48,765 nucleotides of DNA, taken from the IMG/VR virus record IMGVR_UViG_3300050343_000170, positions 1-48,765 of that record; one strand, written 5' to 3'. The stretch comes from a virus. Positions 37,463 to 45,520 of the stretch are shown piece after piece. Within the stretch, counting starts at the first letter, position 1. Each line of letters starts with the position of its first letter. Position numbers and translations under genes: made by a program. Under the pieces are notes generated by a model. That model made no database searches and was not told the DNA's origin. It saw only the letters and a program-made list of their open reading frames with translations.

Positions 37463-40400
37463 ATGAATAAAATATTATTAACAATAACAATATTACTGAC
37501 AAGTAATTTATATTCTTTCTCTCAGACAATAATACCATTAGCAGGTTTTCAAGGTGAAATCATTGGTTCGCCTACAGAATCCAATGATACTATTACTGCT
37601 TTATTATTAATTAATGATTTTAGCAATAATTTTACTGGATTGGATTTGTCTGATACAATGAATATAGTATTATGGAAAAATTGTCAAAGGTATGAAGTTA
37701 CAGAGTTTGTATCGTTATTTGCTAATCAAGTTACGATTAAACTTTATAAAGGAGGCAATAATACATTGCACAGAGGATTTTGTGCTTTACTTCAAGAAAA
37801 TGAATCTTTGATATCTCATTTAATTAGCGGTATAACTGATAGTGATAAGCAGTGTATAGACTCTTACTACAGAAATATAGTTTCATCAGGAGGATCAGGC
37901 GGTAAGTTTGTAGATGGTACAGATACAGACGATGCGGTTTATATGGATGGAAAAGTGGGTATTGGGACAAATTCACCGAGTGCAGGTCTTCACGTATTAG
38001 CACCTTCTGTAGACTTGGCAATATTTGAGGATAATTATGGCGGAACTGCACCTGCCATAGTTTTGGACAATCTAAATGGAGGAGCATCAGCGGGAGGTCG
38101 TTTATCGTTCAGAGATTCAGGAACGGAAAGAGCCTATGTAGAATATCAGAAGGGTACAGGTACAACTCCTAGTATTAGACTTGGAGCTGCTGGATCGGAA
38201 GTTATGAGGATTAAGTCTGACGGAAAGGTGGGAATTGGAATTACTAATCCTAACCATAAACTACAAGTATACGAAGAGACTAATTTAGGCTCTAATGCAG
38301 GAGATACGAATGATATGTTTTCACTTAAGTCTGAAACTTCCAATGCTGATTTCTTAAACTTTACAACACGTAGAGATGTAGCGGGTTCAAATTGGGAAAC
38401 TGCAAAACATAGAATACAAAGGAAGGTAGATAATAGTTTAATGGGGTATATGCAATTTGGATCACCATTTGGAAGTTATGATGATATGATAACATTTGGG
38501 TACAATAACACTGAGTTGGTTAAGATAAAGTCAAATGGGGATACTGAGATTAATGGAGATGCTGAAATTAAGGGAGAATTAACGGCAGAGAATCAGATAC
38601 AAGTGAAAGGCTCTAATAATGCATCTACTAAGATAGAAATTGGAGTAAATAGGACTTCTGACAATTATTCTTGGATAGACCTAATCGGAGATAATACTTA
38701 TACTGATTATGGACTTAGAATTGTTAGAAATAACACAGGAGCAAATACAAGTAGCGATATTCACCATAGAGGTACAGGTAATTTAAACATAAAGACAAGA
38801 GAGGCTGCGCCTATTGTTTTCTCAACTACCAATGCAGAGCGAATGAGAATAAAATCTGATGGAAAAGTGGGGATTGGAATTGCAAATCCTGATAAACTAT
38901 TAGTAGTGTCAGGAGATGGTGCTGAAATAGTTATTAATGATACAGATACTACAGATAATCCAAGAATAAGACTAAGAGAAAGCGGAGCAACTAGCGGAAG
39001 TATTTATACGGATGCAGGTGAGCTAATATTTGACTCAGGCACATCTGAAAAGATGCGTATAGATTCAGATGGAAATATAGGTATAAATAATACAAATCCA
39101 CAGGCTAAGATACATTTAGATGGTCAGCAAATAATTACTAATTCTAATGGTACAGATGGAGCTAGTATGTTTATAGGTAGAGGTGGTAACGTATCACAAG
39201 CGGCTGAGATTAACTTCGTAGAAAATAGTAGCGCATCATATGCCTATGGATTTAGATTCAGACTAGATGGTGTAGGTAACAAGTTATATCTTGAGGCTAA
39301 CAATGGATCTGTAGGTGCTCCTTTACCGTTCGACCTTATGGCATTCAATAGAACAGGAGGAGTAGAAGTTGAAAATTCTTTATCAGTAAATGGAACTTAC
39401 TCAGGAGAATATCCAAAAGATAGCGGATGGAATAACGTAGTTTTCGGAAGCACTAACTTTAGTGATATGACTAGTGGCTTACAAAATTTCGTATCAGGAG
39501 AGCGTAACGGAGAAACTGCAACGAGTATAAATAGGTCTACATTATTTGGTCTTAATAATGCTAGATATTCTAGTGGTATAAATTATACATTTTCAGCAGG
39601 AGCATATAATAATGAAAATAACTTAACAGGATGTAGTTATAATTTTATGAATGGATATCTAAATGCTAGAGAGGCGCAGGGTATGTCATACTCTTTCTTT
39701 AACGGAAGAGAGAACGCAGAGTCTGCAAGTCAAGCAGGTTATTCATTTTATAATGGTCTTCAGAACTTGCACTCTAGTGCAGCAGCAACCAACTACAATT
39801 TTATGGTAGGCAGAGAGAACGCAAAGGCTGCATTCGACTCTGATTACTCATTTTTAGCAGGTTATAGAAATGTATTCTTAGGAGCAGCCAATTTAGACTT
39901 CTCATTTATAGCAGGATTAGAAAATGCTTATAACTCAGCAGGAGCTATTACTTCTACGACACTGATAGGATCTAGGAATGGATACACAACTACAGGAACA
40001 CTTAGTCACTCTACTATGATAGGATTCGAGAATGGTAAACTTCCTACAGTGGCACTGAACAATACTATATTGCTAGGATTTAGACAGGGTTACTCTATAG
40101 GGTCAGAAGGTGCAGCGGCTTTCAGGTTAGCCATTGGGATGATTCAAGATAATCCTCTAATATATGGAGAGTTTGATAATGCGGTATTGAAAGTTAACGG
40201 AAGCCTAACAGTAACAGATCGTATTGGCGGTATTGCTACAAAAGGTGCAGCATTTGACGATACTGGACAGATTGTTGAAACTGATAGTTTATCTATAAGT
40301 AATTCTAATCAAAACATATTAGATGGAGTAAATAGATTAATAGATGTTGATGGAAAATTAAGTATAGCTGCTGGAACTGTAACCAATGCTGGATTAATTG

Positions 40401-40885
40401 TAAGCGATGACGGTCTAATTAATGGAGATAAATATGTAGCAATAAATGCAAATGTAAATTCTACTACTGCCGATGGCTTTTATGCCATAGAAAATGAAGG
40501 AATAAGGATAAGAGTAGGAGACGAGGATGAGGGCAGGATACTGTACTCTAGTGATGGTAATGGGGATGCAGTATGGGGTCAAGCGGATAACGTAGGAAGG
40601 ATAACTACAACATTAGGTTTATGGAGCGATGAACGTCAGGTGCTTTTGGCAGGTACTGCATATGGGTCTTTTGGTGCATTTACTTTCCCACCTTCAGGAT
40701 GGACTACGTCTCAGCAACACGATGGAGATGTATTAACTCTTATTAATAGGTCGGGAGGTACAAGACAATTAACAGGAGACATAGAAGGCACGTTATCATT
40801 AACAGTAGACGTATTAGATGACGATACAATAAGGTTAGTATACTACGAAGGTGGTGACTATTGGATAGTATTAAGTAACAATTAA
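37463..40885 (+). CDS. Fibre-like protein with N-terminal signal peptide
   Basis: 1140 residues. It begins with a bacterial signal peptide (MNKILLTITILLTSNLYSFS), odd for a virion fibre. After ~140 unique residues it carries the same fibre blocks as 31283-37165: 'KVGIGTNSPSAGLHV', 'SEKMRIDSDGNIG', 'NTGANTSSDIHHRGTGNL'. A later segment has adhesin-like repeats ('SYNFMNGYLNAREAQ', 'YSFFNGRENAES'). No S74 end. It may be a virion fibre, an exported envelope protein or a decoy; sequence alone cannot decide. Confidence 0.7.
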   Translation: MNKILLTITILLTSNLYSFSQTIIPLAGFQGEIIGSPTESNDTITALLLINDFSNNFTGLDLSDTMNIVLWKNCQRYEVTEFVSLFANQVTIKLYKGGNNTLHRGFCALLQENESLISHLISGITDSDKQCIDSYYRNIVSSGGSGGKFVDGTDTDDAVYMDGKVGIGTNSPSAGLHVLAPSVDLAIFEDNYGGTAPAIVLDNLNGGASAGGRLSFRDSGTERAYVEYQKGTGTTPSIRLGAAGSEVMRIKSDGKVGIGITNPNHKLQVYEETNLGSNAGDTNDMFSLKSETSNADFLNFTTRRDVAGSNWETAKHRIQRKVDNSLMGYMQFGSPFGSYDDMITFGYNNTELVKIKSNGDTEINGDAEIKGELTAENQIQVKGSNNASTKIEIGVNRTSDNYSWIDLIGDNTYTDYGLRIVRNNTGANTSSDIHHRGTGNLNIKTREAAPIVFSTTNAERMRIKSDGKVGIGIANPDKLLVVSGDGAEIVINDTDTTDNPRIRLRESGATSGSIYTDAGELIFDSGTSEKMRIDSDGNIGINNTNPQAKIHLDGQQIITNSNGTDGASMFIGRGGNVSQAAEINFVENSSASYAYGFRFRLDGVGNKLYLEANNGSVGAPLPFDLMAFNRTGGVEVENSLSVNGTYSGEYPKDSGWNNVVFGSTNFSDMTSGLQNFVSGERNGETATSINRSTLFGLNNARYSSGINYTFSAGAYNNENNLTGCSYNFMNGYLNAREAQGMSYSFFNGRENAESASQAGYSFYNGLQNLHSSAAATNYNFMVGRENAKAAFDSDYSFLAGYRNVFLGAANLDFSFIAGLENAYNSAGAITSTTLIGSRNGYTTTGTLSHSTMIGFENGKLPTVALNNTILLGFRQGYSIGSEGAAAFRLAIGMIQDNPLIYGEFDNAVLKVNGSLTVTDRIGGIATKGAAFDDTGQIVETDSLSISNSNQNILDGVNRLIDVDGKLSIAAGTVTNAGLIVSDDGLINGDKYVAINANVNSTTADGFYAIENEGIRIRVGDEDEGRILYSSDGNGDAVWGQADNVGRITTTLGLWSDERQVLLAGTAYGSFGAFTFPPSGWTTSQQHDGDVLTLINRSGGTRQLTGDIEGTLSLTVDVLDDDTIRLVYYEGGDYWIVLSNN

Positions 40886-40897
40886 ATAAACAAACAA

Positions 40898-41263
40898 ATG
40901 AATAAAATTAAATTACTTGCAATAATCTTAGGTCTGTATAGTTCAAATTTGGCAGCGCAATGGGATACTAAAATAATACAAAAAGACTCGCTATATGAAG
41001 TTAAGTTTACAGAAACTTCTGATGCTTATTCTATTGTGATTGTCTATGATGGCATGATAAAAGAAAAAGCTGAAGAGATAAAAGATAGCTTGGATTTAAT
41101 TTACAATTCTAAGAACAATCAACTTGAAGAAGATTTGGAAATGTATAATCAAGAAGTTGAAATGTTGTCGCAGCAATTAAAGGAAGCTAAAGCAGGAAAA
41201 CGTAAAATAGAAAGAAGAATAAAAAGAAGAGACGAAAAAAAGGTGGCAAAAGCAAATAAATAA
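40898..41263 (+). CDS. Secreted coiled-coil protein (121 aa), spanin-like candidate
   Basis: A signal peptide (MNKIKLLAIILGLYSSNLAA) is followed by a small domain and a long charged coiled coil ('EEDLEMYNQEVEMLSQQLKEA'). It lies directly before the holin candidate, which fits a lysis cassette, where spanin proteins bridge membranes with coiled coils. This is inference; no spanin motif is known. Confidence 0.5.
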   Translation: MNKIKLLAIILGLYSSNLAAQWDTKIIQKDSLYEVKFTETSDAYSIVIVYDGMIKEKAEEIKDSLDLIYNSKNNQLEEDLEMYNQEVEMLSQQLKEAKAGKRKIERRIKRRDEKKVAKANK

Positions 41264-41292
41264 TTTTTTATAATTTTTAAATAAACAAACAC

Positions 41293-41499
41293 ATGACAAG
41301 ATCAGCAATTAGACACATTCTTACAGCAGTTGGTACAGTACTAACTTTGTTTGGATTAGACAACTTTGTAGACATTTTTGATTTTGCTAATCAAAACTTG
41401 GATAGTATCTGGGCAGCAGTAGAAACTTTAGTGGGTTTTGCACTTGCTATTTATGGATTTACAAAGAATCCAGAAAGACACGAAGTAGAGGAGTCTTAA
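41293..41499 (+). CDS. Putative holin (68 aa)
   Basis: Two hydrophobic segments ('HILTAVGTVLTLFGLDNF' and 'AAVETLVGFALAIYGFT') linked by a short polar loop, with a charged tail (NPERHEVEES). This is a two-span holin layout, and the genes to its left are fibre and secreted coiled-coil genes. The leader 'AAATAAACAAACACATG' is nearly the same as that of the 40898 gene. Confidence 0.6.
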   Translation: MTRSAIRHILTAVGTVLTLFGLDNFVDIFDFANQNLDSIWAAVETLVGFALAIYGFTKNPERHEVEES

Positions 41500-41505
41500 A
41501 ATATT

Positions 41506-41559
41506 TACAAAAAGTATTGTAGTAGGCTTAATTATAGCTTTATTGCAATACTTTTTGTA
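41506..41559 (+). other. 14-bp perfect hairpin with internal extension
   Basis: TACAAAAAGTATTG (41506-41519) and CAATACTTTTTGTA (41546-41559) pair perfectly, and the inner bases extend the stem. TATATTTG (41558-41565) overlaps the right arm. Either a transcription control site or a processing structure between the holin and 41592 genes. Confidence 0.65.
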
Positions 41560-41591
41560 TATTTGTTCTTTAATAACGAAATTAAAAAACA

Positions 41592-41915
41592 ATGATATCA
41601 GTATCTTTTAAAGAAAACAAAGACGAAACTTACGACTTAATAATTAGTTCGTACAGGAAAGAGGATGGAGCAACAACTGAAACCAGGTGGGAGGGAAAGA
41701 ATAAAGATGTAGCATTAAGAACGGCACATTCTCACTTGAATGATTTTAAGAATGCACTAGACAAACAGCAGGAAAGTTGGAATGACTTAGAAAAAAGGAT
41801 TCCAAAAATGAGAGATGCACAGAATGAGATATTGGAAGTAGCAATACCAAACTTAAAATTGGCAATAGAGCAGCTAGAAGAAATAGTGCCTGAAGACTAC
41901 GATCCTACAAAATAA
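41592..41915 (+). CDS. Hypothetical helical protein (107 aa)
   Basis: 'MISVSFKENKDETYDLIISS' beta start, then a long helical part ending 'LEVAIPNLKLAIEQLEEIVPED'. It lies between the hairpin 41506-41559 and the terminator 41941. Function unknown; it may belong to the late operon or be an independent gene. Confidence 0.6.
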   Translation: MISVSFKENKDETYDLIISSYRKEDGATTETRWEGKNKDVALRTAHSHLNDFKNALDKQQESWNDLEKRIPKMRDAQNEILEVAIPNLKLAIEQLEEIVPEDYDPTK

Positions 41916-41940
41916 ATTGATGTTTTAATTTCCATTTTTA

Positions 41941-41974
41941 CCACTTACTGTTAATTCAGTAGGTGGTTTTTTTA
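41941..41974 (+). terminator. Terminator closing the late region
   Basis: CCACTTACTG (41941-41950) and CAGTAGGTGG (41957-41966) pair over 10 bp with one wobble, 6-base loop, then eight T interrupted only later. It separates the late/lysis unit from the replication unit. Confidence 0.9.
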
Positions 41975-42002
41975 TTTTATTTTATAAGTATTTAATAAAA
42001 AC

Positions 42003-42034
42003 TTGCAATAAAGAATAATTAATTCGTATATTTG
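42003..42034 (+). promoter_or_regulatory. Promoter of the replication and recombination operon
   Basis: TTG (42003-42005), 21 bases, TATATTTG (42027-42034); both elements match the Bacteroidota consensus. It starts 33 bases before the 42067 ATG, directly after a strong terminator. Confidence 0.85.
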
Positions 42035-42066
42035 AGTTCTATTATTTAACTAAACAATTATATATC

Positions 42067-42318
42067 ATGAGTGAATTAAGAATGAGTAATTTTAAAGAAG
42101 GCGAGTCTAAAAGAATGACAATCCTAATGCCAAAAGGTCTTTTAAGTTTTTGTGACAGATACAAGGTTGCATACGACAGTATATCTGATGGTCTTATACA
42201 CAAAAATCAAGTATATCTACTTATGGTAGATCTTGGTGTAAAAGAATTTTGTACTAAGGTGGAAGAACTTGAGTCAATTGTAACACATAATCTTGAACTA
42301 TTAAAAAACGTAAAGTAA
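42067..42318 (+). CDS. Hypothetical protein (83 aa), first gene of the replication operon
   Basis: Starts MSELRMSNFKEGESKRMTIL. It contains 'PKGLLSFCDRYKVAYDSISDG' and a helical end, reminiscent of ribbon-helix-helix-like or small regulator proteins, but not assignable. It directly follows the operon promoter, so it may regulate the operon. Confidence 0.6.
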   Translation: MSELRMSNFKEGESKRMTILMPKGLLSFCDRYKVAYDSISDGLIHKNQVYLLMVDLGVKEFCTKVEELESIVTHNLELLKNVK

Positions 42319-42319
42319 T

Positions 42320-42895
42320 ATGGAATTAAAAGAATATAGAGGGCAAGTAGTGCCTTATGAGTTGTTTCCTCAGAGGAAAATAACAAACGAAGATGGCAGC
42401 GTTGAAATGATTGCTAAATACAATACAAATGAAGAACTTAAATCACTTATAGCTCACCCTCCAAAGCCAGAGTGGATAAAAGAAAAGTCGTTTGGTCAGA
42501 AGATTAAGTACGTTCCAATTAGAGTTGGGGAATCTTTATTAAGAGAATTATTCCCAGCGCATCAAGTAATTCAACAAGGAGAGCCTAAGATACTTGGCAA
42601 TAGTATAGTAGTTAGCGTAGAGGTGAAGGTATTGCATCCTTTCTTTGGGTGGATGTCTTATTGTGGAGTAGGTGCTGCACCAATACAGCTTGAGAAGCCC
42701 TTATATGATAAGGTAACAAAAGAACAAATTGGAGGCGCAAGAAGTGCTATTGACTTTGAAAGAATAAATGCAACAGGTCTGCACAAGGTTACACCAGCGG
42801 CAATGGGATTTGCTTTTTCTAATGCAATTAAGAAAATTGGTAGAATTTTTGGAAGCGAATTAAATAACTCTAAAGACGAAGTATATGGACAATAA
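42320..42895 (+). CDS. Putative single-strand annealing recombinase
   Basis: 191 residues. 'RELFPAHQVIQQGEPKILG', 'VSVEVKVLHPFFGWMSYCGVGAAPIQL' and 'TPAAMGFAFSNAIKKIGRIFGSEL' follow a Rad52/Sak-type or related SSAP layout (beta sheet core plus a conserved 'A...SNAIKKIGxxFG' helix). It is followed by an exonuclease gene, the usual SSAP-exonuclease pair that anneals homologous single strands during phage recombination. The family within the SSAPs is not certain. Confidence 0.55.
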   Translation: MELKEYRGQVVPYELFPQRKITNEDGSVEMIAKYNTNEELKSLIAHPPKPEWIKEKSFGQKIKYVPIRVGESLLRELFPAHQVIQQGEPKILGNSIVVSVEVKVLHPFFGWMSYCGVGAAPIQLEKPLYDKVTKEQIGGARSAIDFERINATGLHKVTPAAMGFAFSNAIKKIGRIFGSELNNSKDEVYGQ

Positions 42896-43880
42896 TAAAG
42901 AATTAAGTTGGATGGACAATATTGATGGTCTTGGTTTTGATGGTGGAATGGATGATGTTTTTATTGAACTAGAAGCAAAGGAACCTAAGTCATCTGAAAT
43001 AAAAGATGGATCTTATACTGAAGATATCTCTGAAATGGATGTTTTTGTACACGCCTCATCTTCAAGTAAATTTATGAGCGGCAAGTTTGGATTAAGTAAT
43101 GTTCAAGAAAAAAAATTAGATGTTTTGCTTGAACGTAAATATGGGGAATCCATTGCTGCTTCTGATGAAAACGGTAAACCATATAAACCATTGACATCTA
43201 AGATGAAATCTGAATTACAGGATCTTTTAGATAGGGCAAAAGATCCTAAGTTAGGAAAGACAGTAATCAGTTCCATAGAAGAGTCTCTTACTGCTCAGTC
43301 ATACAGAATAGAAAAAAACACTAATAATAAGTTCACAAATCATGGAATAGCAAACGAGCCATTTAGTATTACTCAGTTAAATTCTGTTACAGGAAGAAAC
43401 TTTAAGAAGTGTGAAGATACTAAGACTGACTATGATTTATTACTAAGGGGAACTCCAGACATAGTGTGCGATGAAATTGATGCTATTATAGATATCAAAA
43501 ATCCTTATGATGCATTTACATTTGATAAGCAAAGATCATTTGAGTTAACTGAAAGGACAACTGGTGATCCAAATTTAGATGCAGCACAAAAAGAATACTA
43601 CCACCAAATGCAGTCTTACATGGTATTATTCGACAAGCCTGTGGCATATTTAGTATTTACTCTTAACGAGAATGACTACATGGTAGGAGATGAGTATGAT
43701 GAGTTTGGAACATTAGATAGGATTATTATTAAAAAAGTATTAAGAGATCCAGAGTGGATTGTAGAATACAAAAGAAGATTAGATGCCTATAAAGAGGCTA
43801 TATTAGATGCAAAGATCAGTAGAAAAGAGAGTATGATTGCTACTGGAAATTATTTAAGTGAATTAAAAAAAAATAAATGA
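42885..43880 (+). CDS. YqaJ-like (PD-(D/E)XK) exonuclease
   Basis: 331 residues, overlapping the SSAP gene by 11 bases. The catalytic block 'LLRGTPDIVCDEIDAIIDIKNPYD' gives the PD...DxK motif of Mg-dependent nucleases, followed by 'YYHQMQSYMVLFDKPVAYLV', the downstream Gln/Tyr motif of YqaJ/lambda-exo-type enzymes. The first ~110 residues are polar and may be a separate domain. With the SSAP it likely resects double-strand ends. The pair could also support concatemer formation. Confidence 0.85.
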   Translation: MDNNKELSWMDNIDGLGFDGGMDDVFIELEAKEPKSSEIKDGSYTEDISEMDVFVHASSSSKFMSGKFGLSNVQEKKLDVLLERKYGESIAASDENGKPYKPLTSKMKSELQDLLDRAKDPKLGKTVISSIEESLTAQSYRIEKNTNNKFTNHGIANEPFSITQLNSVTGRNFKKCEDTKTDYDLLLRGTPDIVCDEIDAIIDIKNPYDAFTFDKQRSFELTERTTGDPNLDAAQKEYYHQMQSYMVLFDKPVAYLVFTLNENDYMVGDEYDEFGTLDRIIIKKVLRDPEWIVEYKRRLDAYKEAILDAKISRKESMIATGNYLSELKKNK

Positions 43881-44182
43881 TACAATATAACACAGTAGAC
43901 GATGTATTTTTAAAAAGAAGAAAGATTAAAAGAATGGAGATGATAGGCAAAGCTTTATCTCATCCTACTATAAGATCTATGTACTTAAGGCTGTCACAAA
44001 CTCCTCAAACAGTTACAGAGCTGTATTGCAATCTTAGAATTGAACAAACAGTATGTTCTCAGTTTCTTGCAAAAATGAGAGATTTAAAATTAGTTAAATA
44101 TAGAAGAGAAGGTAAAAACGTAAGGTATTCTATAAATAAGAATACTGAAGAAACTGTTTTTTTAATATTAAAAATGCTTTAA
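43877..44182 (+). CDS. ArsR-like winged-helix regulator (101 aa)
   Basis: 'IGKALSHPTIRSMYLRLSQTPQ' then HTH 'TVTELYCNLRIEQTVCSQFLAKM' and a wing 'LVKYRREGKNVRYSI' are characteristic of the ArsR/SmtB fold. A cysteine lies in the recognition region, but the classical metal site is not complete. It overlaps the exonuclease gene by 4 bases, so it may autoregulate or act on late promoters. Confidence 0.75.
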   Translation: MIQYNTVDDVFLKRRKIKRMEMIGKALSHPTIRSMYLRLSQTPQTVTELYCNLRIEQTVCSQFLAKMRDLKLVKYRREGKNVRYSINKNTEETVFLILKML

Positions 44183-44646
44183 TGAAAATAGGAGATGAAA
44201 TACTACTTAAAAGATACGGTGAAATAAGAGATTTATTTAAGGCGAGAAAGTTTTACAAAAACATGAATCAAAGAAGATCTATTGCTGCATTATTAGCAGA
44301 GAAGATAACTACGATTGTAATGATAGATGGAGAAGCGAGCACTGTATATGTTGAAATTCCAGAGGACAAGTCAGAAGAGAAACTAGTATATGCTATACCG
44401 ATTGAATGTGTAGAAAATACTAGTGATCCTGATTATTTTAAAAAAAGGCTAAAGATATTAGAGAAAAATCACGCAAAGCAATTAGCTAAACTTCGTAGAA
44501 AGATTAGAAATGCAGACAAATCTCTTATATCTTTAATTGTTAGCCTAAACGACTTAGTTGCTCAATATGTGTCAAAAGCCTCTCAAGACGGATCAAATGA
44601 TGATTTAGAGCAATTTGAAGAACAATTTAATAACATCTTAAATTAA
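44182..44646 (+). CDS. Hypothetical protein (154 aa)
   Basis: Starts at the stop of the ArsR-like gene (1-base overlap). N-terminal beta segment then helices, including a coiled-coil ('LKILEKNHAKQLAKLRRKIRNADK') and an acidic tail ('DDLEQFEEQFNNILN'). Probably a DNA-metabolism accessory; no family recognised. Confidence 0.55.
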   Translation: MKIGDEILLKRYGEIRDLFKARKFYKNMNQRRSIAALLAEKITTIVMIDGEASTVYVEIPEDKSEEKLVYAIPIECVENTSDPDYFKKRLKILEKNHAKQLAKLRRKIRNADKSLISLIVSLNDLVAQYVSKASQDGSNDDLEQFEEQFNNILN

Positions 44647-44650
44647 ATAT

Positions 44651-44875
44651 ATGAGTACAGAAGAATCAACGGAGCATGAATGCTCTAAGTGTAAATTAGT
44701 AAAGCCTAGTAATTTAAAATTCTTTAGTAAAGAGCCAAGAAATAAAACTGGATGGCGAGGAATATGTAAGCAATGTGTCAATATCAGTATTAATTCAAGG
44801 TGGAAGTCTTTCAACCCAATAATAGACAATAGGGGTTCTGAAAATTTTGTACTAATTAAAAAAAATTACACATGA
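44651..44875 (+). CDS. Small zinc-ribbon protein (74 aa)
   Basis: 'ECSKCKLVKPSNLKFFSKEPRN' then 'RGICKQCVN' give a CxxC...CxxC zinc ribbon like the recognition finger of HNH homing enzymes, here without an HNH domain. It ends in a 4-base ATGA overlap with the next small gene. Confidence 0.6.
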   Translation: MSTEESTEHECSKCKLVKPSNLKFFSKEPRNKTGWRGICKQCVNISINSRWKSFNPIIDNRGSENFVLIKKNYT

Positions 44876-45045
44876 TAGATCAATTAACAAACATTGAAAG
44901 AAGGAATATATTTAACAGGTGGTTTAGAGATGTCAGAGACAATGATCCAAGTAAAATAGACTGTGTTTATGATAAGATCAAAAATATTGATCATAATAAT
45001 TTAGTAATACCATTTAAAATTATTAATAAGTATAAAAATTATTAA
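44872..45045 (+). CDS. Small hypothetical protein (57 aa)
   Basis: ATGA overlap with the zinc-ribbon gene; ends TAA at 45043-45045, 1 base before the next ATG. 'NIERRNIFNRWFRDVRDNDP' is basic and aromatic. No family named. Coupling to both neighbours supports it as real. Confidence 0.6.
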   Translation: MIDQLTNIERRNIFNRWFRDVRDNDPSKIDCVYDKIKNIDHNNLVIPFKIINKYKNY

Positions 45046-45046
45046 T

Positions 45047-45343
45047 ATGAGATCAAAGGACTTAACTAAAGATCAAATACAATTTATCTTAGATAACAGA
45101 TTATTAATACCTATTTCCGAAATGGCTTTAATTACTGGTTGTTCTCGCATCACAGTTAGAAAACAATATAACAAAAAGCAATTGTCGTATTTAAATGATA
45201 AAGGTAAAATTAGACAGTTTAAAACTAAGGGAAAGATGGATATTGACGATCCTAGATATAAAGGGTATAAACCTAAAAACTTAACAAATGGTGAGAAAAA
45301 ACACATAAATCAACAAATAAAACCACCAGAAAGTTTTTTTTAA
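45047..45343 (+). CDS. HTH DNA-binding protein (98 aa)
   Basis: The segment 'IPISEMALITGCSRITVRKQYN' (residues ~22-43) reads as an HTH; the rest is basic and unstructured. It sits one gene before the structured RNA and the DUF6291 replication protein and could regulate that promoter. Its stop is directly followed by the TATATTTG element at 45345. Confidence 0.6.
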   Translation: MRSKDLTKDQIQFILDNRLLIPISEMALITGCSRITVRKQYNKKQLSYLNDKGKIRQFKTKGKMDIDDPRYKGYKPKNLTNGEKKHINQQIKPPESFF

Positions 45344-45344
45344 T

Positions 45345-45352
45345 TATATTTG
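45345..45352 (+). promoter_or_regulatory. -7 element for the structured RNA and replication genes
   Basis: TATATTTG, immediately after the stop codon of the preceding gene. Transcription would begin about 45357-45360, exactly at the first paired base of the RNA below. No clear -33 TTG is present. Confidence 0.5.
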
Positions 45353-45357
45353 CTAAA

Positions 45358-45498
45358 TAATTGTACGTCTGACTGCAAGTACAACCAAGAAAACAAAAGC
45401 TCAATTGAGTGGTAAGTGTCAGACCTTACTGCTTGGTTGGGCTTTCCCTATTTTAAACGCATAACAATTACAATAACGGTTATTACAGGGTTTTTTTT
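45358..45498 (+). ncRNA. Candidate structured RNA with kissing loops (unnamed)
   Basis: Hairpin 1: TTGTAC (45361-45366) with GTACAA (45379-45384); its loop starts GTCTGAC. Hairpin 3: GTAAG (45412-45416) with CTTAC (45425-45429), extendable by G-T and G-C pairs; its loop contains GTCAGAC (45418-45424), fully complementary to loop 1. CCAAG (45385-45389) pairs with CTTGG (45432-45436), and AAAGC (45396-45400) with GCTTT (45441-45445), crossing it. The 3' part has CCCT/AGGG and AATAA/TTATT pairings followed by eight T (45491-45498), like a terminator. The next ATG is at 45521. Confidence 0.55.
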
Positions 45499-45520
45499 AA
45501 AAATAAAACAAACAAACATT

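Noticed and set aside
45416-45520. GTG start giving 35 extra residues for the DUF6291 gene
   Set aside because: It lies inside the structured RNA, and the family usually begins at the 'MAKDKKSF' ATG.
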